A DNA stretch of 64,000 bases. It comes from Crambe crambe (Eukaryota > Porifera > Demospongiae > Poecilosclerida > Crambeidae). The stretch spans positions 1-64,000 of the forward strand of contig OZ004582.1 of NCBI GenBank assembly GCA_963924555.1, in the 5' to 3' direction. Below, piece by piece: positions 22,882-34,500 of the stretch; position 1 is the stretch's first letter, and each line of letters starts with the position of its first letter. The notes below the pieces were generated by a model, which searched no databases, was not told the DNA's origin, and saw only the letters and a list, made by a program, of their open reading frames with translations. The position numbers were made by a program, and so were the translations under genes.

Positions 22882-23021
22882 CACACATCTCACATTACAG
22901 CACAAGAATGTCAAAGTCATTGTATTGTATTATAATTATGCTATATCAATTCTATTTTTGAAAGGCCATCTAGTGACATATGTAACTGTTGTCTTAAAGC
23001 AAATGACCCAATAAAAAATGT

Positions 23022-23266
23022 TCGTACTGAAGTAGGTCAAACATAGTCCCCTCTATAGCGGCCACCAGAGGAGGTGTGGTCTCACCACTCAGCATGCGGG
23101 TTCACACTAACCATACCTACTAGATCACCTGTTATCCAGAACTCACACACGATATCCAGTGTTTAAGGGGTAGCCCGACTAGGGTCATTAAACTTATTAA
23201 TTGTCGTACTGAAGTAGGTCAAACATAGTCCCCTCTATAGCGGCCACCAGAGGAGGTGTGGTCTCA
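23022..23266. repeat. 63 bp direct repeats flanking 119 bp
   Basis: Positions 23022-23084 and 23204-23266 appear identical (from TCGTACTGAAGTAGG to GTGGTCTCA). The spacer has no ORF. It could be a small duplication or the ends of a short non-autonomous element; no target duplication is evident. Confidence 0.75.
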
Positions 23267-23396
23267 ACTAGTCATCCCTACATCACCATTTTTGTTTCAG
23301 CCATTAATCTTAATTTGCATTGCAAGCTTAATTATTATGCTGCATCAGCAAAGTAATATTGAAATGAACACATGGTAGCTGAAGCTGTCTTCTAGG

Positions 23397-23951
23397 ATGG
23401 ATTACAAAATTGTAGTTATTGGATCCAGCCTAGTGGGGAAGAGCTCTATTGTAAACGTGTTTATAAGAAATGCTTTTATTTCTGATTCTGCCTATATGCC
23501 TACAATAATAGACTCCTTCAGAACACAAATCATGGTAGAAGGTGAGAGCTGTCTTCTTGAAATTATAGACACTGCTGGAGATGCACTTTACTCTTCATTG
23601 ACAGAAGATCAGCTGAAGAAGGGTGATGGATTCCTGTGTGTGTTCGGAGTGAATGATGGTGATTCATTTGAACAAACCAACACTTTAATCAAGAAAGTTC
23701 ACCTGGTTAAGCGGAATAACCCTGCTATATTATTGGTGGGCAACAAATGTGATGAAGCAACTGAGAGAAAGGTGGACTCTATCCGTGGTGAAGCAAGGGC
23801 AAGCCATTATGGGATACCATATGTAGAAACGTCTGCTTTAAATGGTATAAACATTAAAGAAGCCTTTTCCTTGGTGGTTAGGCTAATCAGACTATCGAAA
23901 CATATCCAAGCATCTTCTACAGAAGACAGGCAATGTTGTACAATTTGCTGA
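23397..23951 (+). CDS. Ras-like small GTPase, divergent
   Basis: An intact 184-residue single-exon ORF. G1 is GSSLVGKS (9-16), the switch I Thr is at 36, G3 is DTAGDA (58-63), G4 is NKCD (116-119) and G5 is ETSA. The C terminus is CCTIC, a CaaX-type end suggesting prenylation with a second Cys for palmitoylation, so a membrane-attached signalling switch. The position of the catalytic Gln (Ras Q61) is Asp 62 and the next Glu is Ala, which in the Ras family would lower GTP hydrolysis. TTCTAG just before the ATG could be an acceptor for a 5' UTR intron. The lack of coding introns is unusual beside its neighbours and could mean retroposition. The Ras subfamily is not resolved. Confidence 0.85.
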   Translation: MDYKIVVIGSSLVGKSSIVNVFIRNAFISDSAYMPTIIDSFRTQIMVEGESCLLEIIDTAGDALYSSLTEDQLKKGDGFLCVFGVNDGDSFEQTNTLIKKVHLVKRNNPAILLVGNKCDEATERKVDSIRGEARASHYGIPYVETSALNGINIKEAFSLVVRLIRLSKHIQASSTEDRQCCTIC

Positions 23952-24012
23952 ACAATGATTCTTCAGTTCATTATACCTACTATATAATTGTTTAGTTGAT
24001 GATCAATTTGAG

Positions 24013-24304
24013 TACAGCAGATTGCAGAAGTCTTGCAACAAGCACAACTCTACTCAAAACCACAGTTTATTTAAGCACAAAGGCGAAGACTACCTACCTA
24101 TTGAGTTTAATTAAGTTATGGTTTTGAGTCTGAGCTCTGGCTGCTGAGCTGTTTCACTAGAGTGTTTATTCGTACTTCAGGGGGTGATGAAAAATCTGAT
24201 GGTTTCTCCTGGCTAAGTACACTATGGTTATTACAGTGTAGTAATCAGTAGGCACTCCTCTCTCAATCAAAAGTTGTACAGCAGATTGTAGAAATCTTGC
24301 TCAG
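24013..24304 (+). repeat. Two MITE-end-like motifs in direct orientation
   Basis: TACAGCAGATTGCAGAAGTC at 24013 and TACAGCAGATTGTAGAAATC at 24277 resemble the terminal repeat of the 15931-16097 MITE. Both point the same way and no inverse partner was found, so they look like remnants of two insertions. Confidence 0.5.
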
Positions 24305-24929
24305 CTGTATTACACGAGACCAAGAAGGTGAGAATGAATATAGATGTTCATCAGTTCTACATTTAGCAATGCAACAGTTTTTCTTCACCTATGAAGATTG
24401 TGAAAAGGCTGCATGTTTGTCGCAATTTCCTGTTAAAGACACCAGAAGACCTGATTTTTCTATACACACTCTGCAAGATTATTTTCCATTTGCAGATATT
24501 TTATATAGTGATTATAAGCCTGCAGAACTTGATAAGGCCACTTCTGAAACGGTGTGCTATTTTGTGAATGCTAATGAAGATAAGTTTACGTGGGCTTATG
24601 GCTTACCATGTACCTCTACACATATGCTCTTTCAGTTGTATATGTCTTCCAATCGGAGTGTGCTTGTTATTAATCTGGCTAAGGTTGAAATAGGCAATAC
24701 TGCAGAGTTTAAACATTTTTTAAAGATACTGTATGGAGCAGTTCACTGGCGCATTAAGAATCCAGGTCATCCTTCCATACTCCCTTTAGCTTGTGAACCT
24801 ATACGTGGCGTAAAGCTTAGGGATAACTTTCAATCACACCCATCTAAAAGGGTATTTTTTTGTTCTGAGACGAATACAGTATACAAGATTTATAAGTTGG
24901 AGACCACAAAAAACCCAATTATGAGTTGA
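24297..24929 (+). pseudogene. PD-(D/E)XK-like domain followed by the start of a kinase-like domain (fragment)
   Basis: A 210-codon open frame without an ATG at its start (first Met at about codon 25), so it is probably an exon or a truncated copy. RRPDFS (Pro-Asp at 52-53) followed by YSDYKP (Asp 72, Lys 74) fits the PD...DxK core of PD-(D/E)XK nucleases. The later stretch (VFFCSETNTVYKIYK near the end) resembles the first strands of a protein-kinase-like lobe. Nuclease-kinase combinations are known in Crinkler-type effectors and related eukaryotic proteins. The reading frame stops just as the kinase lobe begins, so most of it is missing. The family call is inference from motifs. Confidence 0.4.
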
Positions 24930-24956
24930 TGCAAAGCCTGGGCTACTTTAAGGGGG

Positions 24957-25082
24957 GTACTGGTTGCTGGAGACAGCCCCTCCCATCCCTCCCTCCTCCC
25001 CTCACCCTATGTGCCTGATCTGGCGTAAGATGTACTGGTTGCTGGAGACAGCCCCTCCCATCCCTCCCTCCTCCCCTCACCC
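24957..25082. repeat. 51 bp direct duplication, period 75
   Basis: 24957-25007 and 25032-25082 share the block starting TACTGGTTGCTGGAGACAG and ending in a C-rich run. Non-coding. Confidence 0.8.
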
Positions 25083-25460
25083 AAAGTGAGTTGCTGTCCT
25101 GTTAAGGAGGGTTATATAGGGTCCCCCCCTTTGGTGACACTTTGGGGCTAACGCTATGTCTTCCTTGTTTTACAGGGGTTTGATCTCAAACTTGGTATAC
25201 AAGCGTAATTCAACATGCTGAAGAAGATGGTGCAGCTAGTTAGTCAGTACAGTGCACAGTTTTCATTTTACCAATTTGTCACATTTGATTTTGTAGCACA
25301 TCTTTGTTAAGATTAGTGAGCGCCAAAATTTTATTGAATCATTGGTTACATTTAGTCATTATGTACATGTTGGTAAAAGAATCGTGAAAATCCACTGAAG
25401 TCGAGTAAAGTTAGGTCCCCTGGTACATCAGACCATAATACAATACTCATAAATTACAAC
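25083..25460. other. No feature recognised
   Basis: About 380 bp of unique-looking sequence without a convincing ORF, RNA gene or repeat. Confidence 0.5.
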
Positions 25461-25462
25461 TA

Positions 25463-25638
25463 CAGTGGAACCTGTGCTAGTGGTCACCTGATTTGGAGGG
25501 TCACCTCTACATGCAAAGTTCCGATATTCATCCACTAATACATTCTCAATGCGCTAACAACCTCTATAAGCAGGCCACCTCTCTATAACAGCCACCTGAT
25601 AGTGGCCCAAGGGTGACCGTTATACACAGGTTCCACTG
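25463..25638. mobile_element. MITE with 14 bp terminal inverted repeats and TA target site
   Basis: CAGTGGAACCTGTG (25463-25476) pairs with CACAGGTTCCACTG (25625-25638), with TA on both sides. The 176 bp interior has no ORF. These features suit a pogo/Tc1-mariner-type non-autonomous element. Confidence 0.75.
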
Positions 25639-25721
25639 TACAACTGCTTAAACAATAGTAACCAGCATATTTAACCATCATAGTAACCACACCAACATCT
25701 AAACTACAGTAGTATAAACAA

Positions 25722-25870
25722 CCATAGACCATAGTAACCACACCACACCAGTACAATAAGGATGCATGGTGATCACACCATAGACATAGTAACCACACCA
25801 CACCAGTACAATAAGGATGCATGGTGATCACACCATAGACCATAGTAACCACACCACACCAGTAAGACAC
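25722..25870. repeat. ~58 bp minisatellite
   Basis: Two and a half copies of a unit with CATAGTAACCACACCACACC and GATGCATGGTGATCACACC. Confidence 0.8.
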
Positions 25871-25933
25871 CATCTGAGTAGCCCAGTCACTGTGTGAGTA
25901 GCACAGTCATTCATTTAGCCAAGTTTCCAAGTC

Positions 25934-27365
25934 AGCCCCTTTGTGCAAACTTGGTGAGTGTGAGGGGGTCTTTACAAGTAGTCAGGGGCTGAAGTTTCAA
26001 ACCTGGGGGTCAACTACTCTTTCCAGCCCTCCCAATCTTTTCTGTGAGGCTCGTCTTCAAACTTGGTGAGTGTGAGGGGCTCCTTGCAAGAAGTCACGGG
26101 CTGAAGTTTCAAACCTTGGGGTCAAGTACTCTTTCAAATCCTCCCAATCTTGAGTTCTTTGGGGCTCATCTTCAATCTTTGAGGCTCGTCTTCAAACTTG
26201 GTAAGTGTTTACAAGTAGTCAGGGGCTGAAGTTTCAAACGTGGGGTTCAAGTACTCTTTCCAGCACTCCTAATCTGAGTTCTGTGGGGCTCGTCTGCAAT
26301 CTTTGAGGCTCGTCTTCAAACTTGGTGAGTGTGAGGGGCTCCTTACAAGAAGTCAGGGGCTGAAGTTTCAAACCTGGGGGTCAAGTACTCTTTCCAGCCC
26401 TCCCAATCTTTTAGTTCGATCTCTGAGGCTCGTCTTCAAACTTGGTGAGTGTGAGGGGCTCCTTACAACAAGTCAGGGGCTGAAGTTTCAAACCTGTGGG
26501 TCAAGTACTCTTTCCAGCCCTCCCAATCTTTTAGTTCTGTGAGGCTCGTCTTCAAACTTGGTGAGTGTGAGGGGCTCCTTGCAAGAAGTCAGGGGCTGAA
26601 GTTTCAAACCTTGGGGTCAAGTACTCTTTCAAGTCCTCCCAATCTTGAGTTCTTTGGGGCTCGTCTTCATCTTTGAGGCTCGTCTTCAAACTTGGTGAGT
26701 GTGAGGGGCTCCTTGGAAGAAGTCAGGGGGCTGAAGTTTCAAACGTGGGGGTCGAGTACTTTTTCCAGCCCTCCCAATCTGAGTTCTGTGGGGCTCGTTT
26801 TCAATCTTTAAGGCTCGTCTTCAAACTTGGTGAGTGTGAGGGGCTCCTTACAACAAGTCAGGGGCTGAAGTTTCAAACCTGGGGGTCAAGTACTCTTTCC
26901 AGCCCTCCCAATCTTTTAGTTCTCTGAGGCTCGTCTTCAAACTTGGTGAGTGTGAGGGGCTCCTTACAAGAAGTCAGTGGCTGAAGTATCAAACCTGGGG
27001 GTCAAGTACTCTTTCCAGCCCTCCCAATCTTTGGGCTCGTCTTCAAACTTGGTGAGTGTGAGGGGCTCCTTACAACAAGTCAGGGGCTGAAGTTTCAAAC
27101 CTGTGGGTCAAGTGCTCTTTCCAGCCCTCCCAATCTTGAGTTCTTTGGGGCTCGTCTTCAATCTTTGAGGCTCGTCTTCAAACTTGGTGAGTGTGAGGGG
27201 CTCCTTACAACAAGTCAGGGGCTGAAGTTTCAAACCTTGGGGTCAAGTACTCTTTCCAGACCTCCCAATCTTGAGTTCATTGGGGCTCGTCTTCAGGCTC
27301 GTCTTCAAACTTGGTGAGCGTGAGGGGCTTTTTACAAGAAGTCAGGGGCTGAAGTTTCAAACCTG
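25934..27365. repeat. ~107-138 bp satellite, about 12 copies
   Basis: Each unit contains CTCGTCTTCAAACTTGGTGAG, GAAGTCAGGGGCTGAAG and CCAGCCCTCCCAATCTT. Unit length varies by small indels. The final copy stops within the GTTTCAAACCTGG motif, directly at the interstitial GGGCTA tract. A consensus-like donor (AACTTG|GTGAGT) recurs in each copy, but no coding frame runs through the array. Confidence 0.9.
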
Positions 27366-27429
27366 GAGCTAGGGCTAGGGCTAGGGCTAGGGCTAGGGCT
27401 AGGGCTAGGGCTAGGGCTAGGCTAGGGTT
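27366..27429. repeat. Interstitial GGGCTA tract, G-rich strand on plus
   Basis: About ten hexamer units, slightly degenerate at the right end (GGCTAGGGTTA). The orientation is opposite to the left-end array and the same as the 36-43 kb array. It cuts a satellite unit on its left side. Confidence 0.9.
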
Positions 27430-27774
27430 ATATAGGGTACAGCCCATTTACGACAAAATATTCAAACCTTCAAAATACTTATATACTTTGATGTATTCTG
27501 ATTCTTTTCGAAACAATGAATGTAGGTCCGGTACTTTTTAAGTTAGTATTGTCAAATTGTGTCTCCGCTAACCACAAAGTGCCATGCCTACATTTAAATG
27601 TCGTAGTTTTACTATAGTGCTTTAATATTATGCGCGCGTTGAACTTTTATTCCTTCAATGAATTGATTAGTCCATTTGCTTCGATTTGGCACCAAAATTG
27701 TGAAATTTCGCTGTGCGAGAACGAAGTTTAAACATAATATATTCACTTACTAACAAGAAATCAACCCCTGACCA
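27430..27774. other. No feature recognised
   Basis: About 345 bp of AT-rich sequence without convincing coding potential or repeats. Confidence 0.5.
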
Positions 27775-28165
27775 CAGGAATACCACTACACTGACCACAG
27801 GAATATCACAACACTGACCACAGGAATATCACAACACTGACCACAGGAATATCACAACACTGACCACAGGAATATCACAACACTGACCACAAGACTGAAC
27901 CCCAAACTTAGAGTATATTCAGTCATTAACAAGATATCAACCCCTGACCACAGGAATACCACTACACTGACCACAGGAATATCACAACACTGACCACAGG
28001 AATATCACAACACTGACCACAGGAATATCACAACACTGACCACAGGAATATCACAACACTGACCACAAGACTGAACCTCAAACTTAGAGTATATTCAGTC
28101 ATTAACAAGAAATCGACCACAACACTGACCACATGAATACTACAACACTGATCACAAGACTCAAA
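27775..28165. repeat. 23 bp minisatellite with ~160 bp higher-order repeat
   Basis: Core unit AATATCACAACACTGACCACAGG in blocks at about 27780-27890, 27940-28072 and (degraded) 28110-28160. Each block is introduced by a related ATTAACAAGA(A/T)ATC leader. Confidence 0.85.
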
Positions 28166-28317
28166 CTTAGAATATTAATTAGCCCCACCCCTTTTATTAA
28201 ACTTACCACAATTAAACTTACCAGTCTCATATAACAGTATTTCAACCCCTGCTACAGTATTTCAAAACAATTACAACACCCCACCCCTTTCATTACCACA
28301 ACCCCATTTATGAAATT

Positions 28318-31258
28318 CTAGATTCGCTGTATATTAATAACAAAAGGCCTGATTACTGCTATATTACGTCCTGATAGAGTTGTGTTTACTATGTTCTTAA
28401 TACTTGTAATTCCTCTTACGTTCATAGCTCTCTGGAATGTTCTAGTGCCCATGGACCTCGGAAGTATATTGTTCTCTTTACCGAAGAAAACAAGAGCCAG
28501 CGTGCAGACGGCAAACAACTGTTTGTATGTCGTAAACTTGAACCTTCGCAAGAGATTGGACAGTAGCCGATTCACCAGTGCAGTGTACCTAAATCAGTAA
28601 TAACACACTATATAAAGTGAGTAAACAACAACAACAACAACAACAACAACTCACTTCACAGCCTTTTTCGACAACTTGGGATCCATTGCAAAGTGTGTTA
28701 ACAATGTGATCTCCACAGCCCTTAATAGAGGCATGCAGTCGTCTTCAGTAAGGCTGGCACTTCTGGCTCTAGCCACAATATTTAGAAGCGAGCACTTTGT
28801 TACAACATTGTATGAAGTAGCACTGAAGGTGACGGAACTCTGATGAAGTACAGCTCGGGGGACAAAAGAAAGTGTGGCCAGCACTTGTGCACTTAGTGCA
28901 GAAAGCAGACTACCTCCGCACAAGTCCTGGGCGGTTTTCAAAAAATCGCGAATACGGCTGGTTTGTGGCAATGCATTCACATCAAAGATCTTTCTAGCAT
29001 ATTGGGCAGACGTGATTAGAGAATGGACAGAGCATCCATTCCCTACAAGTTGTTTTGACGACGTTAACACGGACCTACGAACAACCACATTGTTACCGAC
29101 TAACTCCTCTACAAGACATTTTACCAGTATCTCAGCACATTTCTTGGGCACAGTGCCACTACCATCACTAGCTCTGATGTCTTCAAGCAATGTCAGCATC
29201 CGGATTACTTGTCTGCGCCCATCAGCAGGGAAGTGCCTGAGCGGAACAAATACCCGATGAATGGCAGGATTTGAAAGGTGAAGGATACCACCAACAACCC
29301 TGGCGAACCTCTCGAGTGACAGGCGCCTCTCCCGCCACATCACTCCGCTTCCAATCGGGGTGATATCATACTCACGCAAGAGGTGGTAGGGCATATCTTT
29401 GGTAGACATGATGGGCAGAAGTGAGAGGAGTGTTTCACATAGGAGGACTGTACCCATCATGCCCGACCCGCCTGTCTCTAGTGCAGTCAAAAGTGGCCGA
29501 TACAGCTCCACGACAAGTCCATGTACGGCACGGTACATGTCATCGCTCGGAACCTGAGTTAAAACACAAATCCGGACCACAATCATTACAGACAACAACA
29601 ACACAATAGTACGCATACCTGGACCAGCAAAGACCATCTCGTGACAAGCTCTGCAAAGGCCCCAAGGTCTATCTTGCAGAGCGAGGAGAGCCGATGAGAG
29701 CTGACAACGATTTCACACCTGGCTCTAGCTCGAAAAAGATGCAAAATGATAGATTCCTTGAGAGAGAGGAAGTCAGCCTCCCTCTCAGTAGAATCACAGA
29801 GCTGTCTAAAGAGGGCATTGTTATGGACGTAGTCCTTGCCCAGTAGAAGAGTAAGAAGAAAGGGATGGTCCTGAAAAGGTACCTTTGAGAAGGGTTTAGT
29901 AAAGGGGGTATAGTACTGAACGTAAGTCAGTTTGATGTCACTTCTGCACGACAAAGGCCATGCCTTTGCAAACTCCCTGCTGTCAGGGGTTTTGACCGTG
30001 ACATTGCCGACTTCCGAGAATCCAAAGAAGGGATATTTCTTGACATCCCTTCCGGAATACAGGCAGGTCTGCTTTCTCAAATCCCAGAAGAGGGATAAAT
30101 GTTGCGACCTGTGCTGAAACGTGGCAGCGACATGCAAGCTGGATGCCACAATCTGTTCAGGCGCAGACACAATGGCAGATAGATCTATCTGGCTGGCAGC
30201 AGATATAGTCGTCATCTGCTGACCAAATTTCACATAGGCGAAGTAGAACCTGTAGGGAGTATCGCTAGGCTCATTTCTCAATACCGATTCTATACTGGTG
30301 GATAAAACCCCAACATCCTCGGGATAAATTCGGAAATAATCGGGCAAGACCTTTGTTCTCTTAATCTGTAGAGTCAAATTGTGCCTCCTCGTTCGAGTGG
30401 AAGGGCTGAGCCTATCGATCGCTGGTTATAATATGTCCAGAAGGAAGTGCTTGCAAATCTGATCCGGACTTGCCCTCACACTCTCAAGTTGCTCAAGGCT
30501 CCCCTCTTTATTCACAACCCCCACCACCTTGAGAGGAGCCCCGGCAATTTCAATCAGATTAAATCCTGGCATAAAACCAGCCATCTCCCTGTGTTCTGGA
30601 TCATATATCGAGCTCTCAAATAGCCCAGCCTTGCCAAAGTAGTGGCTCACATCTGTCACCTTTGGTTTGGTGTAGATTCTCCCCTCCCCAAACGCACAGA
30701 CCTTAAAGGCACTCAAACGCCTAGGATTAACCAAGATAAGTTTATACTAGAACATGCACTAACGTGTACTAAAATACCCAATGAAATAATGTCATAATTG
30801 CTATCCCAAACTTTTTAACTAACTGCCTGCAATAGGAGATGTGAATTATCGGGCAAATGCTTTGAAGTGACCTTAGCGACACCCACCATTATAATTACAC
30901 ACACTTGAGGTTGTCAGATGAGAGGGAATAAGATTACTTATAACTGAAATCGTATTGTTTAACACCTCAGAAAGCCAAGTCCCATTCCCTCTCTGCAAAC
31001 ATTCCAATTTACACACTACAAACAGCATTGCAATAGCTGCTAGAGTGACTGCACAGTATTGCTGACTATAGTGTATCATAGTGTATCTTAACCTAACCTT
31101 GCAACCAGGACAGTTCCATCCAAGTCAAACTCAGCTGCATCCACCTGATCTGTCTGTTTGACAAGAGGATCATGGTAAAGTGAAAACCTGCCCCTCTCGA
31201 GGAGAGGATGAGCAGCTCTAGCCAAGTGCCCGAGACAGATTCTACTCCTAGCTTGCAT
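28318..31258 (-). pseudogene. Large unrecognised protein gene, four exons, one in-frame stop
   Basis: Exons 31098-31258 (ATG at 31258), 29619-30720, 28655-29553 and 28318-28588 (stop TAG) join in frame with GT-AG introns of 377, 65 and 66 bp, giving 810 codon positions before the final stop. One TAA at 30426-30428 (codon 152) interrupts an otherwise continuous frame in exon 2; the translation on both sides is equally protein-like and no intron border explains it. It is therefore a nonsense allele, a sequencing error or readthrough. I recognise no domain. The sequence is globular, with Leu-rich helical stretches in exon 3 and a basic, hydrophobic C-terminal exon. The gene is head-to-head with the SET-like gene, 322 bp apart. 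Confidence 0.6.
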
Positions 31259-31580
31259 AGCTCCACAAGAGGACTGGTAGGGCTGTATTACTGAAAGGGG
31301 TGGGGCTGCAACGTATTACTGAAAGGGGTGGGGCTGGCTGCAAGATGATGCTCAGCTACTCGATCGCCCTGCCCCTTTAATACTCGCGCACGCTATATAC
31401 TCCAGACTGTCTGTGAGTTTTCAACTGTGAGTTCATTTCATGCCTTGCATGTTGGGTCTGTTAGTACTTACTCTCTGCCAGCATGCATTGAGAGATCTAC
31501 CAGAGCATTAATTGTTGGAGTGAGGTGAGTGTGTAGTGCTTGATGTTCTATATCCTCGTTGGTGCATCTAGTCAGTGGAC
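31259..31580. promoter_or_regulatory. Candidate bidirectional promoter
   Basis: A 322 bp interval between divergent start codons (31258 minus, 31581 plus). It contains two copies of TATTACTGAAAGGGGTGGGG (from about 31288 and 31315), whose GGGGTGGGG part resembles KLF/SP GC-boxes, and a CTATATAC TATA-like motif near 31391 suited to rightward transcription. Confidence 0.5.
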
Positions 31581-34500
31581 ATGGAGAGGAGGGAAGCCCT
31601 GATCTACGGCCTGCTGGAACGAGGAGGCCCCGATCTGCTCCTATCTGCCAGGGAGGTCTTCGCCACTACCGCCATAGAAGCGGGGTCATACGTGACCGAA
31701 TTTGTCTACAAGACGGCGTATCCGGTGTAAGTGAACAAGTAAAATAGTGGCTACTATTATACACAAGTGCACCACAGAGACGAGTCCCTAGCCCGCCAGG
31801 TGGAGTATGGGCTTAATGGAGAGAGGGTGAGCACCCTTGTGACCCTCGACCCCAGAGAGGACACGAGGGTGTGCCTGGATGCCACCAGGGCATTCCACAC
31901 ACCGGGGCGCCTGATAATCGGCCCAGGCGCTCTCGGCGGTGGGAATGTCCTGGCATACGGGGCCATCCTCGAGGGCAGGCTCCGCTTGGGTTTCCTTGCC
32001 CTGCGGAGGATCTCCGCAGGCGAGGTAATCCGGTGCTCTGAGGTCTGTCTGACTTGTGTAACTCACGTGCAATCATTATGATTATTTCAATCACTGTCCA
32101 GAACTTCGCGCCTAACATTGGCAGCATTGGTAAGTTGTCGTTGTCCGTTTCCTTAGTATGTATTAGTCCTGACTTCCTAACAGTGGACTCAGACGAAGTT
32201 CCGGTACGTATAGGTTGCATGGGTTGCAATACCAACACAACCATTGAATTTTTAGAGCTTGCAGAGCAGCAGTGCAGCAGATTCTCTGGCCGATGTACTG
32301 GTAAAATGAACAACTCGTAACCTCAGTACTGTAATACAGTTGTTGGTAACCTCACAGATTACTACTACTCCAGATGGATCACGAGCGACACAATCTGTGG
32401 GATCAAAGTATCGTATTGACTTAATGTTCATGATATCTGTTGAACCTATAGGGAAGCTCTCGTGGTGGCGCTGATGATCCTCCCAGCCCTCTTCCTCCCT
32501 CTATCTATGACATACTGGTAAAATAAACTCCCTTATAGAGTATCTACTGATATATGGTAACCTCACAGACGCAGGAGGACACGGAAAGCGGCGAGGCTAC
32601 CACACAACACGTGGGAACAAATTATCGATGCTCATGATGATCTGTGTTTACCCATAGAGAGGAGAACAGGAGAGGCCCGGCAGTCCACATCCTCGACAAG
32701 TGGTAAAATAGACCCATAACCTTAGTATTATACTGACATAGCTACCTGGTAACCTCACAGATTTCTGCAGACGAGGACCACAACGTTCTCGTTTTTACAC
32801 AATCTGTGGGGGCAAAGTATTGTATTGAATTAATGCTCATGATATCTGTCGAACCTATAGATAGTTGGTGGTGTTGCTGGACAGGAGAGCAGCGAGCCAG
32901 TGCCGAAATCGAAAGTAAATAGGTACGCACTTGTGGCAGACTTTAATGCTTTTCATTTGTTGCAGTCTGGAGCGAAGAGAGGTTAGTAATTGTACAGTGA
33001 TGCCTAGTGCTAAAAACTGATGAAAACTGTAGTGAGATTTGATACTCCGCCTGGTTCAAAGGTAAGCACCACTTATTGCACGAGTCTGTGTGTAAACACA
33101 TGTTCGTTCCTATAGCAACAGCCAGAAAAGCCGCCCAAGGTATGCACGCGAGATTATCATAAGGTTATACCTGCCTTTTATATTAGAAAATCCAAAAACT
33201 TACCCCGCCACAGTGCTTGGTCCCTAGACGGGTACAGCCTGGATGGGGTGAAGACGCAGCAGTAAGTCCAACAACATTATAGTCATAATTATTGCATAAT
33301 CGAGTGTATGGATCATTACAAGTCTGAGGACGAGCATATGGTGTCTATAAGAAGTCAAGTAAGTTATGAATTTACTAATAGTACTCTGCCTACCTCTGAG
33401 CTATTGTACCTGTAATGCTTCTGATATGTTTCCTCGCTCACAAAATAATACATTGCATTTATTAACAGAGTGCCCAGAGTAAAAAGACCCCTTTAGTAAG
33501 TCTGTTTACTTATTTAGGCTAATTATAGATTGCACCTAATTTCAATAGACCAAGAAAGCACCAATTGTGAAGGTATATTTTATTGCCACGATAAGTGTTT
33601 GAATAACAATTCTTCTTCAGTTAACCTTGGCAAAGAGAGCCAAGGTAAGAAGTAGGGATACTTGCTTTAACACATGTAATCTTCATTTGTATTTGCAGCC
33701 AAGAATAACCAATAAGCCCCCATTTGTTACACCTGTAAGTGCGTACACGGTTGCTTATTGTGTAAGTCCTTATCTTTATTAATTTTCAGTATGCTCCAAA
33801 TAAACCTGCCAAGGTATATCTTATTGTAACACCATTTCTGGTTGACCAGCATCATTTCTCATTCAGACTATAGCCCTGCCACCACATATGAGAGCAAGCC
33901 CCATCAACCCCTGTTTTGCTATACCAATGGTAAGTGTCGCCAAACAAGTGAAAACAAAGCAGTAATAATTATGTGTTCCAAATAGACGGAGGACGACTAT
34001 GCCCAGGTAAGTTATAAACACAGATTTGCATAATTAAATATAATCGTTGGCCACCATCAGTTTAGTCAGAGTGATGAAGAGGAAGAAGAGGATGAAGCAG
34101 GAGAGGAAGAAGAGCTGGAACAGGTAAAAACAGAATATAAAAATAACAGTTATATATAAACAAACATGGAGGGTGGTGAACTTGATCGATTCGACGAGGT
34201 AATAAATTAGTTATGTATAATATTGTGCTTTGTAAATTTTGCAATGTAGTATTTGTCAGTGTCGAGGGCACCCAGGACGGCAAAGAAAGTATGCGTAAAT
34301 TCTTTTTAACTGTTTTATGTGATATCATTGAAACAGAGTACTACAATGCGACCAGTAAGTGTTCAGTGAAGAAAAAATCTTTAAAATGTTATCACGTCTG
34401 TACTCGTGTAGCCTCTTAGACAGGAAGCAGAAGTAAGTTTGAGTAAATTGTTGTCAATATTATTATTATGTCATTATGATGTAGCTTATGATTGACCAGG

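Noticed and set aside
25934..28165. CRISPR-like regular repeats
   Set aside because: Units are contiguous satellites without unique spacers, in a eukaryotic gene context.
29554..29637. Hydrophobic N-terminal extension (MVFAGPGMRTIVLLL) that looks like a signal peptide
   Set aside because: It includes the 65 bp intron 29554-29618, with GTATGC and AACTCAG borders; the joined exons give a continuous frame without it.
32452..32517. Possible transmembrane segment (EALVVALMILPALF) in the SET-like gene
   Set aside because: It appears only if this exon is read in phase 2; neighbouring exons are phase 0, where the exon is Pro/Ser-rich. Left undecided, not annotated.
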